A DNA stretch of 64,000 nucleotides from Clostridiales bacterium (GTDB taxonomy: Bacteria; Bacillota; Clostridia; Lachnospirales; Lachnospiraceae), in assembly GCA_021201535.1 (NCBI GenBank), contig JAJQEU010000008.1:20495-84494 (forward strand), in the 5' to 3' direction. The translations under genes and the position numbers were made by a program. The notes beneath the pieces were generated by a model. That model saw only the letters and a program-made list of their open reading frames with translations. It made no database searches and was not told the origin of the DNA. This document shows positions 26,926-34,808 of the stretch, piece by piece (position 1 is the first letter of the stretch; every line of letters starts with the position of its first letter).

Positions 26926-27046
26926 AAACGGATCAGAAGCATTCCTGCTGAAAAGTTGGAAAATATCAAAAACATTATTGTTCAGAAACAGTTAGAATCT
27001 GCTGAAAAAAATACAGTTGGGCGGCAGGCCCGGAAAGGATCAGAAA

Positions 27047-28165
27047 ATGAAAAACGGAAAATTACAGGTCGCAGTGGTAGGCTGCGGCGGAATCGCAAAC
27101 CAGAAGCACTTCCCCGCGCTGACTTCACAGTCAGATAAATGTGAGATCGTGGCATTCTGCGATATCATTCTCGAGAGGGCTGAGACAGCTGCAAAGAAAT
27201 ACGGTACAGCTGACGCAAAGGTATATGAGGACTATAAAGAACTGCTGAAGGACAAAGAGATCGATGTCGTTCATGTATGCACGCCGAATGTGGCGCATTG
27301 CCCGATCACGGTTGCCGCTTTTAAAGCAGGCAAGCATGTTCTCTGTGAGAAACCTATGGCAGCGACCACGGAGGATGCGCAGAAGATGATGGATGCCTGG
27401 AAGAAATCCGGCAAAAAGTTTACCATCGGATACCAGAACCGTTTCCGTACGGATGCACAGGCATTAAAGCGGGCCTGCGAGGAAGGCAAGCTGGGTGAGA
27501 TTTACTTTGCGAAGGCGCACGCGGTTCGCCGGAGAGCGGTTCCGACCTGGGGCGTGTTCCCGGACAAATCGAAACAGGGCGGCGGTCCGCTGATCGACAT
27601 CGGTACACATGCGCTGGATATCACGCTCTGGTGTATGGATAACTACAAACCGGCTACCGTTACCGGTTCCGTTTTCGAAAAACTGGGGCATCTCCCGGAG
27701 GCGACCGAGGGCAACATGTTCGGACCATGGGATCCGGAGACTTATGAAGTGGAGGATTCCGCGTTCGGATATATCAAGATGGAAAACGGAGCAACGATTT
27801 TCCTTGAGTCTGCATGGGCGCTGAATGTCAAGGATTCACGGGAAGCGGCCACCACGCTCTGCGGTACAAAGGCCGGAGCGGAGATGGTCGGCGGTATGAG
27901 CCAGACCGGCTATGATCTGGTCTTCAACGAGACGACCGGCGGTATTCTGACCGAGGAACACATCTCTGATACGGGAGCCATCGCGTTCTTTGAAGGCAGC
28001 AACGGCGGCGGCCCCGAAGTAAAAGAGTGCAAGCAGTGGCTGGAAGCGATTCTGAATGATACGGAGCCTCTCGTAAAACCAGAACAGGCTTTCGTGGTGA
28101 CACAGATTCTGGATACAATCTATAAATCCGCAGCGGAAGGCAAAGAGATCAGACTGGATCAATAA
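27047..28165 (+). CDS. Gfo/Idh/MocA family oxidoreductase (second)
   Basis: 372 residues. The NAD(P)-binding GCGGIANQKHFPAL motif is near the N-terminus, the catalytic lysine is in CEKPMAAT, and GGPLIDIGTHALDITLW carries the conserved aspartate and histidine. In C-glycoside-degrading gut bacteria a protein of this family (DgpA type) oxidises C3 of the sugar. Which of the oxidoreductases here plays that role cannot be read from the sequence. The start has GGAAAGGATC before it. Confidence 0.88.
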   Translation: MKNGKLQVAVVGCGGIANQKHFPALTSQSDKCEIVAFCDIILERAETAAKKYGTADAKVYEDYKELLKDKEIDVVHVCTPNVAHCPITVAAFKAGKHVLCEKPMAATTEDAQKMMDAWKKSGKKFTIGYQNRFRTDAQALKRACEEGKLGEIYFAKAHAVRRRAVPTWGVFPDKSKQGGGPLIDIGTHALDITLWCMDNYKPATVTGSVFEKLGHLPEATEGNMFGPWDPETYEVEDSAFGYIKMENGATIFLESAWALNVKDSREAATTLCGTKAGAEMVGGMSQTGYDLVFNETTGGILTEEHISDTGAIAFFEGSNGGGPEVKECKQWLEAILNDTEPLVKPEQAFVVTQILDTIYKSAAEGKEIRLDQ

Positions 28166-28177
28166 CAGGAGGAAATG

Positions 28178-29098
28178 ATGAAATTAGGATTTGTCAGTGC
28201 GATTCTGGATCAGTGCAGCTACGAGGAGATGATGGATATTGCTTCTGAACTGGGGTTTGAGTGTGTGGAAGTGGCATGCTGGCCCCAGGGAAAAGCGGAG
28301 CGCCGCTATGCCGGCGTCAGCCACATCGACGCGGAGCGCGTACTGACGGACGACGCTTATACCAGACATATTATAGATTACGCGGCGGAGAAAAAGGTGG
28401 AGATCTCCTCCCTGGCTTACTATCCGAACACGATGGATGCTGACCCTGAGAAGCGAGGCACAGCAGTGGAGCATCTGAAAGCTCTGATTCAGGCCAGCGC
28501 AAAGCTGGGGATCCATATGGTCACCACCTTCATCGGCCGCGACCAGAACAAATCGGTGGAGGAAAACCTGGAGCTGGTGAAAGAAATCTGGCCTCCGATC
28601 CTGGAACTGGCGGAGAAAAACGACGTGAGGATCGGCATCGAGAACTGTCCGATGCTCTTCGGCAGGGATCAGTGGCCGGGCGGACAGAACCTGATGACGA
28701 CTCCGGCGAACTGGAGAAGGGTCTTTGAGATCCTTCCCAGTGACAACCTGGGTATTAACTATGATCCATCCCATTTTGTATGGCAGATGATCGATTACAT
28801 CAAACCGATCTATGAGTTTCAGGATAAGATTTTCCATGTACATTACAAGGATATTAAGATTTATCCGGACCGTCTGCAGCAGGTGGGTATCATGGGCTAT
28901 CCGCTGGATTTTATGTCCCCAAAGCTGCCCGGCTATGGAGATGTGGACTGGGGCAGATACGTTTCGGCCCTGACCGACATCGGATACGACGGTTATACCT
29001 GTATCGAGGTGGAGGACAAATTTTTCGAGGGAAGCCGGGAGAAGGTTCTGGACAGCCTGCGTTTAAGTAAGAGATATATGAGTCAGTTTGTGATATAG
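28178..29098 (+). CDS. Sugar phosphate isomerase/epimerase-like TIM barrel (first)
   Basis: 306 residues of the AP-endonuclease-2 barrel superfamily. Four metal-ligand positions can be seen: glutamate in RIGIENCPM, aspartate in NYDPSHF, histidine in HVHYKD and glutamate in CIEVED. This is the standard E-D-H-E pattern of divalent-metal isomerases and epimerases. The ATG is the second of ATGATG, giving 5 bases after AGGAGG. Its place between two oxidoreductases suggests work on a keto-sugar; isomerase, epimerase or lyase cannot be told apart from sequence. Confidence 0.85.
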   Translation: MKLGFVSAILDQCSYEEMMDIASELGFECVEVACWPQGKAERRYAGVSHIDAERVLTDDAYTRHIIDYAAEKKVEISSLAYYPNTMDADPEKRGTAVEHLKALIQASAKLGIHMVTTFIGRDQNKSVEENLELVKEIWPPILELAEKNDVRIGIENCPMLFGRDQWPGGQNLMTTPANWRRVFEILPSDNLGINYDPSHFVWQMIDYIKPIYEFQDKIFHVHYKDIKIYPDRLQQVGIMGYPLDFMSPKLPGYGDVDWGRYVSALTDIGYDGYTCIEVEDKFFEGSREKVLDSLRLSKRYMSQFVI

Positions 29099-29156
29099 CA
29101 AAAAGCGTAGCTTTTGAGCTGGCACGGCGGTACAGTGCAAATCTAAGGAGGCAAAA

Positions 29157-30215
29157 ATGAGTATTAAATTCGGCATCATCGGTTATGGTTTTATGGGACA
29201 TGAGCATATGACCATGCTGTCCGGTTTTGACGGCATCGACGTTGTGGCCATCTGTGATATCGAAGCAGACCAGATGGACGACGCGCCGGAAGGGGTAGCA
29301 AAATATGAAAACGCAGCGGATCTGATCGCCAGGGACGATATCGACGTGGTTCTGATCTCAGCGAATAACAACCAGCATCTGAAACTGGTAAAGATGGCAG
29401 CGGAAGCCAAAAAGGATATTATCTGTGAGAAACCGATCGCCCTGTCCATTCCGGATCTGGAGGAGATGGAGCGCGTGGTCGCCGAGAACGGCGTAAAGTT
29501 TACCGTTCATCAGCAGAGACGGTTTGATCCGGATTACCGCACCATCAAAGAAGTGTTCGATTCCGGCGAACTGGGCGATATCTTTACGGTACAGACCGGT
29601 CTCTACGGTTATAACGGAAATATGCATGACTGGCATATTTACCCGGAGCAGGGCGGCGGCATGATGTATGACTGGGGCGTTCATCTCATCGATCAGATGC
29701 TCTGGATGATCCCCGGAAAGATCACATCCGTGTTCGCGGACGTGCGCAATGTGATTAATGAGCAGGTCGACGATTATTTTAAAGTTCTGCTGATGTTTGA
29801 GAACGGCATCACCGCGGAGGTGGAGCTGGGCACGTATTTCCTGAAGGATGAGAAAAAGTGGTTTGAACGTCACTGGTTTGTCGGCGGCAACAAAGGATCT
29901 GCGTATGTGGATGGTTTTGAGCCGGTCGGCAAGGTGGTTCACACGGCAACATTATTAAAGAATGCCGGAACCGGGAGAACCATGACGGCGGCCGGTCCCA
30001 CCCGTTCCTTCGGACCGCCGCGCGAGGGCCTGATCCTGAGCGAAGACCTGAAGCCGGCGCAGACCACCCATCGGATGTATTTTGAAAACTATGTGAAGGC
30101 TTATCACGGAGAAGAGGATTTCCTTGTAAAGATTCCGGAAGTGAAGCGCGTGCTTAAGGTCATGGATGCGGCGCGGCTTTCGGCGAAGACCAGAAAATCC
30201 GTCGATTTTGAATAA
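29157..30215 (+). CDS. Gfo/Idh/MocA family oxidoreductase (third)
   Basis: 352 residues. GYGFMGHEHMTML and ICEKPIALS mark the cofactor side; GGGMMYDWGVHLIDQMLW marks the active-site helix with the H-x2-DQ arrangement. It is more like the larger members that act on glycosides or disaccharides than like inositol dehydrogenases, with AGPTRSFGPPREG in the C-terminal half. It could be the oxidase that makes the 3-keto glycoside or the reductase that recovers the sugar. AAGGAGG precedes the ATG. Confidence 0.88.
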   Translation: MSIKFGIIGYGFMGHEHMTMLSGFDGIDVVAICDIEADQMDDAPEGVAKYENAADLIARDDIDVVLISANNNQHLKLVKMAAEAKKDIICEKPIALSIPDLEEMERVVAENGVKFTVHQQRRFDPDYRTIKEVFDSGELGDIFTVQTGLYGYNGNMHDWHIYPEQGGGMMYDWGVHLIDQMLWMIPGKITSVFADVRNVINEQVDDYFKVLLMFENGITAEVELGTYFLKDEKKWFERHWFVGGNKGSAYVDGFEPVGKVVHTATLLKNAGTGRTMTAAGPTRSFGPPREGLILSEDLKPAQTTHRMYFENYVKAYHGEEDFLVKIPEVKRVLKVMDAARLSAKTRKSVDFE

Positions 30216-30246
30216 GAATCGTTACATGTCGAGTGTCTGGCGCAAA

Positions 30247-30269
30247 GGAAGCGACTTCATGTCGTTTCC
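30247..30269. repeat. Palindromic repeat family D, copy 5
   Basis: GGAAGCGAC and GTCGTTTCC around TTCAT, in the gap before the C-glycoside lyase-like alpha subunit gene, so inside a catabolic operon. Confidence 0.7.
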
Positions 30270-30343
30270 TGTAACTGAGAATCACATCGTGTCGCAGCTC
30301 CGTGACACAGCGGGGCTGCAAGATAAAAGACAAGGAGGAAGTT

Positions 30344-31351
30344 ATGTCAAGGATTAAAACCTGTGTCAGCTTATACAGCTTACAGGATGAATACTTAAAT
30401 AAACGAATGACGTTGAGAGAAATTGTGAAGTTTTTAAAAGATAACGGAGTGGAAGGTATCGAGATCCTGCCGGATCAGATGATCCACGGCGCGCCGGATC
30501 CTTCCGAGGATACATTTGCGGAGTGGGATTCGATTCTGGAGGAGACAGGCATGACTCCGGTAATCGCGGACGTATTCTTAAACACGAATCTTTATGATAA
30601 CCGCATACTGACGAAAAAAGAATGTGTGGATCTGCTGACCCGTGAAATCAGGATGACAAGCCGTCTTGGGATCAAACTGATCCGCCTGGTGTCGATGACA
30701 CCGGCCTGGGTGCTGGAGCCGCTGGTTCCGGTGTTGGAAAAGTATGAGATGACTATCACGCTCGAAATCCATGCCGGCATGGCCTTTGATATTCCGCAGA
30801 CACAGGCGTTTATCGAGGAGATGAAACGTCTGAACTGTCCGTACATCGGTCTGACGATCGACACCGGTATTTTCTGTCGGAAGCTGCCTCGTGTTGTCGC
30901 GAATTATAATATCTCCATCGGAAGCAACCCGGCGCTCTATGATTATGTAAATGAGCGGTTTGCCGAGGGCACGGACATGAAACAGTATTTTGCCGCAAAG
31001 GGTGGCTGGCCGGATGATTTCAAAGCCCTCGTAAAAAATGAGCCGGACAATTTCTTTGCGCACACGTCGGACGGATATGAGAATCTTCCGTACTCAGTGC
31101 TGGATGAATATATGCCATATATAAAACATTTTCACTTTAAACTCTTTGAGATGACCGAGGAAGGCGTCGAGTATTCCATGGATTACAGAGGATTGCTCGA
31201 ATATCTCCACGAAAAAGAGTATGACGGCTATGTTTCCACCGAATATGAGGGAAATCGTTTTACGATCGCCGGTCAGCCCATGCGGGAGAAGGAGCAGGTG
31301 CTGGCTCACCAGGCATATATTCGCAAGTGCTTAAAAGAGATTCAGGGATAG
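30344..31351 (+). CDS. Putative C-glycoside deglycosidase alpha subunit, TIM barrel
   Basis: 335 residues, AP-endonuclease-2-like barrel. Candidate metal ligands are E141 (TLEIHAG), D173 (LTIDTGIF), H262 or H264 (KHFHFKLF) and E300 (STEYEGNR). In the known C-glycoside deglycosidases (DgpB-DgpC, DfgA-DfgB, CarB-CarC) a barrel of this family binds Mn2+ and pairs with a small beta-sandwich subunit encoded next to it; the next gene, 12 bases on, is exactly such a protein. The reaction there is cleavage of the bond between the aglycone and a 3-keto sugar. Assignment as alpha subunit rests on this pairing. AAGGAGG precedes the ATG. Confidence 0.75.
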   Translation: MSRIKTCVSLYSLQDEYLNKRMTLREIVKFLKDNGVEGIEILPDQMIHGAPDPSEDTFAEWDSILEETGMTPVIADVFLNTNLYDNRILTKKECVDLLTREIRMTSRLGIKLIRLVSMTPAWVLEPLVPVLEKYEMTITLEIHAGMAFDIPQTQAFIEEMKRLNCPYIGLTIDTGIFCRKLPRVVANYNISIGSNPALYDYVNERFAEGTDMKQYFAAKGGWPDDFKALVKNEPDNFFAHTSDGYENLPYSVLDEYMPYIKHFHFKLFEMTEEGVEYSMDYRGLLEYLHEKEYDGYVSTEYEGNRFTIAGQPMREKEQVLAHQAYIRKCLKEIQG

Positions 31352-31363
31352 GAGGTTCGCAGG

Positions 31364-31753
31364 ATGTTTGACAATAATGTATATATTGATAACACTTTAA
31401 AAAATGTAGTTGAAAACGATCAGACAGTCGGTTATGAGATGCAGACGAATATTACCTATTACCGCGGCATCCCCATGTCCATGATCGTGAAGGTGGAAGT
31501 GAAGGAAGACGGACAGGATGTACCCCGCGATGATATCCGCATTTCGGTGGATTACGATGACTGGTTTACACTGGAGGAGGCGAGAACGGCCGTCAACCAT
31601 AAATGGGAGTACGGAGAACCGCTTTACGTCCGCGTGCTGAAGGACGGCGGTCTGGCCGCGGGAACACATGAGATGGTTCTGACGGAGGCGATCCGGACTG
31701 CGTATATTCCGACTCCGCTGGAGGGAGTTAAGGCTTTTACGGTAACCATCTGA
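31364..31753 (+). CDS. DUF6379 / C-glycoside deglycosidase beta subunit family protein
   Basis: 129 residues, no membrane segment, rich in beta strands. The segments TNITYYRGIPMSMI and WEYGEPLYVRVLKDGGLA, and the regular hydrophobic/polar alternation, match the family of small beta-sandwich partners of C-glycoside-cleaving barrels. In characterised pairs the beta subunit completes the active complex. It is 12 bases after the barrel gene, behind TAGGAGG. Recognition is from remembered family pattern, without a search. Confidence 0.78.
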   Translation: MFDNNVYIDNTLKNVVENDQTVGYEMQTNITYYRGIPMSMIVKVEVKEDGQDVPRDDIRISVDYDDWFTLEEARTAVNHKWEYGEPLYVRVLKDGGLAAGTHEMVLTEAIRTAYIPTPLEGVKAFTVTI

Positions 31754-31763
31754 GGATGAAAAC

Positions 31764-31838
31764 ATGAAAAATTTGAGAACAGTGGCAATGATGGAAAAAA
31801 GAATGTGCCTGGCAATATGCCGGTCACGGATCGTATGA
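31764..31838 (+). CDS. Possible 24-residue small ORF
   Basis: ATG behind GAGG at 8 bases, 24 codons and TGA, product MKNLRTVAMMEKRMCLAICR plus four residues. It fills most of the gap before the kinase gene. No homologue is recognised; it may be chance. Confidence 0.25.
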   Translation: MKNLRTVAMMEKRMCLAICRSRIV

Positions 31839-31857
31839 CCAGGATGGGAGAAAGATC

Positions 31858-32805
31858 ATGAAAAAATATGCGTTTGGCGTAGATATCGGCGGCACCACCG
31901 TAAAGATGGGGCTGTTCGAGACGGACGGAACTCTCTGTGATACCTGGGAGATCAAAACCAGAACCGAAAACGGCGGCGCTGAGATTCCGGGAGATATCGC
32001 TGCCAGTATCATGGAAAAGCTGGAAACGGCAGGCATTGCGCCGAGTCAGGTCGAAGGAGTCGGCATGGGTGTCCCCGGACCGGTAGGTGCGGACGGAACG
32101 GTCTTCAAATGTGTGAATCTGGGCTGGGATGTTTTCAACGTGGAACAGACGATGCAGACTCTGACCGGATTCCGCACAAAAGCGGGAAACGACGCGAATG
32201 TGGCAGCCCTCGGTGAAATGTGGATGGGCGGCGGCAAGGGATATGAAAATCTTGTCATGGTTACGCTTGGGACCGGCGTCGGCGGCGGTGTGATCTTAAA
32301 CGGAAAAATCGTCCCGGGATTCAACGGCGCGGCCGGCGAGATCGGTCATATGCATGCCAGAGATGACGAACCGGAAACCTGCGGCTGCGGAAACCACGGC
32401 TGTCTCGAACAGTATGCCTCCGCCAACGGCGTGGCGCGCATGGCAAAGATATACCTGAAAGAACACCGGGAGAAAAGCGTGCTGCGCAGCCTGAACAGGG
32501 ACGCGATCACATCGAAGGATGTCTTCGACGCGGCAAAGGATCGCGACGCGGCGGCATTGGAGATTGTGGACGAGTTTGGCAGAACTCTCGGGAAAGCTCT
32601 GGCCCAGATTTCCTGTGTGATGAATCCGCAGGCCTTTGTGATCGGCGGCGGCATGGCCAAAGCAGGCGATATCGTGATCGAAGTGGTACGCAGGTATTTC
32701 GTGGAATACGCGTTTCACGCGGCCCGGGGCACTCTGTTTACGCTGGCCACACTCGGCAATAACGCCGGTATCTACGGCGGAGTCCGGATGATACTGGATG
32801 ACTGA
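31858..32805 (+). CDS. ROK family glucokinase
   Basis: 315 residues. The ATP motif is AFGVDIGGTTVKMGL at the N-terminus; the ROK zinc site is CGCGNHGCLEQYAS with the upstream GEIGHM. AGNDANVAALGE contains the catalytic aspartate (ND) for glucose phosphorylation. At the end of the operon it would trap glucose released by the upstream enzymes. GGGAGAAAG precedes the ATG. N-acetyl sugars or allose are other possible substrates. Confidence 0.9.
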   Translation: MKKYAFGVDIGGTTVKMGLFETDGTLCDTWEIKTRTENGGAEIPGDIAASIMEKLETAGIAPSQVEGVGMGVPGPVGADGTVFKCVNLGWDVFNVEQTMQTLTGFRTKAGNDANVAALGEMWMGGGKGYENLVMVTLGTGVGGGVILNGKIVPGFNGAAGEIGHMHARDDEPETCGCGNHGCLEQYASANGVARMAKIYLKEHREKSVLRSLNRDAITSKDVFDAAKDRDAAALEIVDEFGRTLGKALAQISCVMNPQAFVIGGGMAKAGDIVIEVVRRYFVEYAFHAARGTLFTLATLGNNAGIYGGVRMILDD

Positions 32806-32889
32806 TTTTATACAGCTAATCTCTTTTATTGAAAACCCTTTATTTACGCGCAACCCCTCTTTTTTCAGAGGGGCTGTTCGTTTTTGACT

Positions 32890-33043
32890 AGGCAGACATG
32901 CCCCGCAAGGGTGTGTCTGTCTGATCGTTACTGTTCACAGGCAGCCTGCCTGTGAACGTAACGCGCTCCGCGGGATGCACACAAAATGCTAAAAACCAGC
33001 ATTTTGGCGCTGGCTCGCAGCCACTCAGCGGTGTGAGTGGCTG
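32890..33043. repeat. Cluster of four hairpins
   Basis: In order: GGCAGACA..TGTCTGTC with a CCCCGCAAGGG centre (32890-32922); GTTCACAGGCAG / CTGCCTGTGAAC with one central base, extended by GTTAC/GTAAC (32927-32962); CAAAATGCT / AGCATTTTG (32982-33006); CAGCCACTCA / TGAGTGGCTG (33018-33043). The first resembles the hairpin at 35798 (family G). Confidence 0.75.
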
Positions 33044-33098
33044 ACGAGTGAACTGTAACTCTGACCTCGTTTTTAGAACAGGAGTGTTTTATAGTGGA

Positions 33099-33128
33099 TT
33101 GCAGATGTAGTCTTCCGTATGGTATACT
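33099..33128 (+). promoter_or_regulatory. Promoter of larE
   Basis: TTGCAG, an 18-base spacer and TATACT. Its position rules out the most upstream possible start codon of larE. Confidence 0.6.
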
Positions 33129-33198
33129 ACGTGCGTGGACAGAGGATATTCACGATTATTTGTGCTGTCAACTGAAGGGCGGCGGAATGGAGATTTTT

Positions 33199-34008
33199 AT
33201 GGAAATTAATTTACAGATGAAATATCAGAATTTACGGAACTACATCCGGCAGGCCGGCAGCGTGGCCGTCGCCTTTTCCGGCGGCGTGGACTCCACGTTT
33301 CTGCTGCGCGTCGCACATGATGTGCTGGGGGACCGCGTTGTTGCCGTCACTGCGCAATCCTGTTCCTTCCCGGAGCGCGAGATGAGTGAAGCCGTGGATT
33401 TCTGCGCGAAACATGAGATTGCGCACGTCATATGTGAGTCGGAGGAACTGGAGATCGAGGGCTTCCGTCAGAACCCGACAAACCGCTGTTACCTGTGCAA
33501 GCATGAACTGTTTGAGAAAATATGGGCGATTGCGCGGGACCGGGGGCTTCGCACGGTGATGGAGGGCTCCAATCTGGATGATGACGGCGACTACCGTCCG
33601 GGTCTGCAGGCTGTAAAGGAACTGGGAGTCTTAAGTCCCCTGCGTTATGCCGGACTGTCAAAGGCAGAGATCCGGGGGCTTTCAAAAGAACTGGGACTTC
33701 CCACCTGGGACAAACCGTCCTTTGCCTGTCTGTCCTCCCGTTTCGTGTACGGGGAGACGATCACTGAGGAAAAACTGGGAATGGTGGACCGGGCGGAGCA
33801 GCTTCTGCTCGATCTGGGCTTTCATCAGGTGCGTGTCCGGATTCACGGGACGATCGCGCGGATTGAGATTGAACCGGCAGAGTTTGAAAAGCTGATGGCA
33901 GAGGATATCCGGGAAACAGTTTACCGTCAGTTGCAATCGTTTGGATTTTCCTATGTCACCATGGATCTGATGGGATATCGGACGGGGAGTATGAATGAGA
34001 TATTATAA
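33199..34008 (+). CDS. larE: ATP-dependent sacrificial sulfur transferase LarE
   Basis: 269 residues. LarE activates a carboxylate with ATP and gives a cysteine sulfur to the nickel-pincer nucleotide precursor of lactate racemase. The PP-loop SGGVDSTF lies near residue 26, and NRCYLCKHELFE and SNLDDDGDYRPG are family motifs; CYLC holds the cysteine candidate. The start behind GGAGA was preferred because the promoter lies just upstream; the ATG 12 bases earlier is also possible. No larB or larC is next to it. Confidence 0.92.
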   Translation: MEINLQMKYQNLRNYIRQAGSVAVAFSGGVDSTFLLRVAHDVLGDRVVAVTAQSCSFPEREMSEAVDFCAKHEIAHVICESEELEIEGFRQNPTNRCYLCKHELFEKIWAIARDRGLRTVMEGSNLDDDGDYRPGLQAVKELGVLSPLRYAGLSKAEIRGLSKELGLPTWDKPSFACLSSRFVYGETITEEKLGMVDRAEQLLLDLGFHQVRVRIHGTIARIEIEPAEFEKLMAEDIRETVYRQLQSFGFSYVTMDLMGYRTGSMNEIL

Positions 34009-34161
34009 AAACAGAATAAAAATTGAAGCTGTCCGTCTGTATATAGAGCCGGGAGGTTGACGGTAAAAGTAAATTTTGTGTGTCAAATCGCTGGTTTAGC
34101 ATATTCCTTGAATCGTATCTTATCTTTTTGGACTGAAATCGTATTTTAATTCTTTTCATAC

Positions 34162-34190
34162 TTTACTTTCATGCTTCATTTATTTATAAT
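34162..34190 (+). promoter_or_regulatory. Promoter and inverted repeat of the AbiE pair
   Basis: TTTACT, a 17-base spacer and TATAAT. ACTTTACTTTCATG on the left and TGTGAAAGGAAGT on the right (to about 34207) are imperfect inverted copies flanking the -10 region. AbiEi antitoxins of other bacteria repress their promoter by binding such repeats. Confidence 0.6.
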
Positions 34191-34214
34191 AGTAGTGTGA
34201 AAGGAAGTGATTGC

Positions 34215-34808
34215 GTGACGCAGCATGAGTTATTGGATACCGCATTGGAAAAGTACAATGGTATCCTTCGGACTTCACAGGTTGTGGACATGGGGATTTC
34301 AAAGCCGGTTTTTTATGATTATGTGAAATTGAAAGAGTTAAGACAGGCGGCACATGGAATTTATGTTTCAGATGACAGTTGGACGGATACATTGTATCTG
34401 CTCCATTTACGATATGGTCAGCTTGTTTTTTCCCATGAAACAGCCCTGTTCTTTCATGACCTGACAGACCGGGAACCGTTCCCATATTCAGCCACGGTAA
34501 AAAGAGGTTATAATGCCAGCGGTCTGAAAGGAGAAGGCGTCTCGGTATATACGGTAAAAAAGGAATTGCATGGGATTGGGGTTACATCCCTGAAAACATC
34601 ATTTGGGCATTCGGTTCCCGTTTACGATATGGAACGCACCATCTGTGACCTGGTCCGCAGCAGGAACCATATCGAAATTCAGACATACCAGGATGCGCTG
34701 AAGCAATATGCCCGACGCAAAGATAAGAATCTTAGGGATTTAATGAATTATGCCCAGATGTTCCGGGTTGAAAAGATTTTAAGGCAGTATTTGGATGTGC
34801 TTCTATGA
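34215..34808 (+). CDS. AbiEi family type IV antitoxin
   Basis: 197 residues. The N-terminal winged helix (LRTSQVVDMGISKPVFYDYV, then AAHGIYVSDD) matches AbiEi antitoxins, which repress the operon and counter the toxin without binding it directly. The C-terminal region has VYDMERTICDLVRSR, typical of the family. GTG start behind AAGGAAG; an upstream GTG at 34197 coincides with the transcript start and is less likely. The stop overlaps the toxin ATG. Confidence 0.85.
   Translation: MTQHELLDTALEKYNGILRTSQVVDMGISKPVFYDYVKLKELRQAAHGIYVSDDSWTDTLYLLHLRYGQLVFSHETALFFHDLTDREPFPYSATVKRGYNASGLKGEGVSVYTVKKELHGIGVTSLKTSFGHSVPVYDMERTICDLVRSRNHIEIQTYQDALKQYARRKDKNLRDLMNYAQMFRVEKILRQYLDVLL

Larger units (their letters stand above)
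32806..33198. other. Hairpin-rich gene-free region of about 390 bases
   Basis: After the kinase gene there is a weak hairpin (CCCCTC/GAGGGG at about 32850-32872), then four strong hairpins between 32890 and 33043, then the larE promoter. No open frame is supported. Confidence 0.75.

Noticed and set aside
32846..32890. Possible terminator after the glucokinase gene
   Set aside because: The stem CCCCTC/GAGGGG is short and the T-run is about eight bases away; left as a weak hairpin only.
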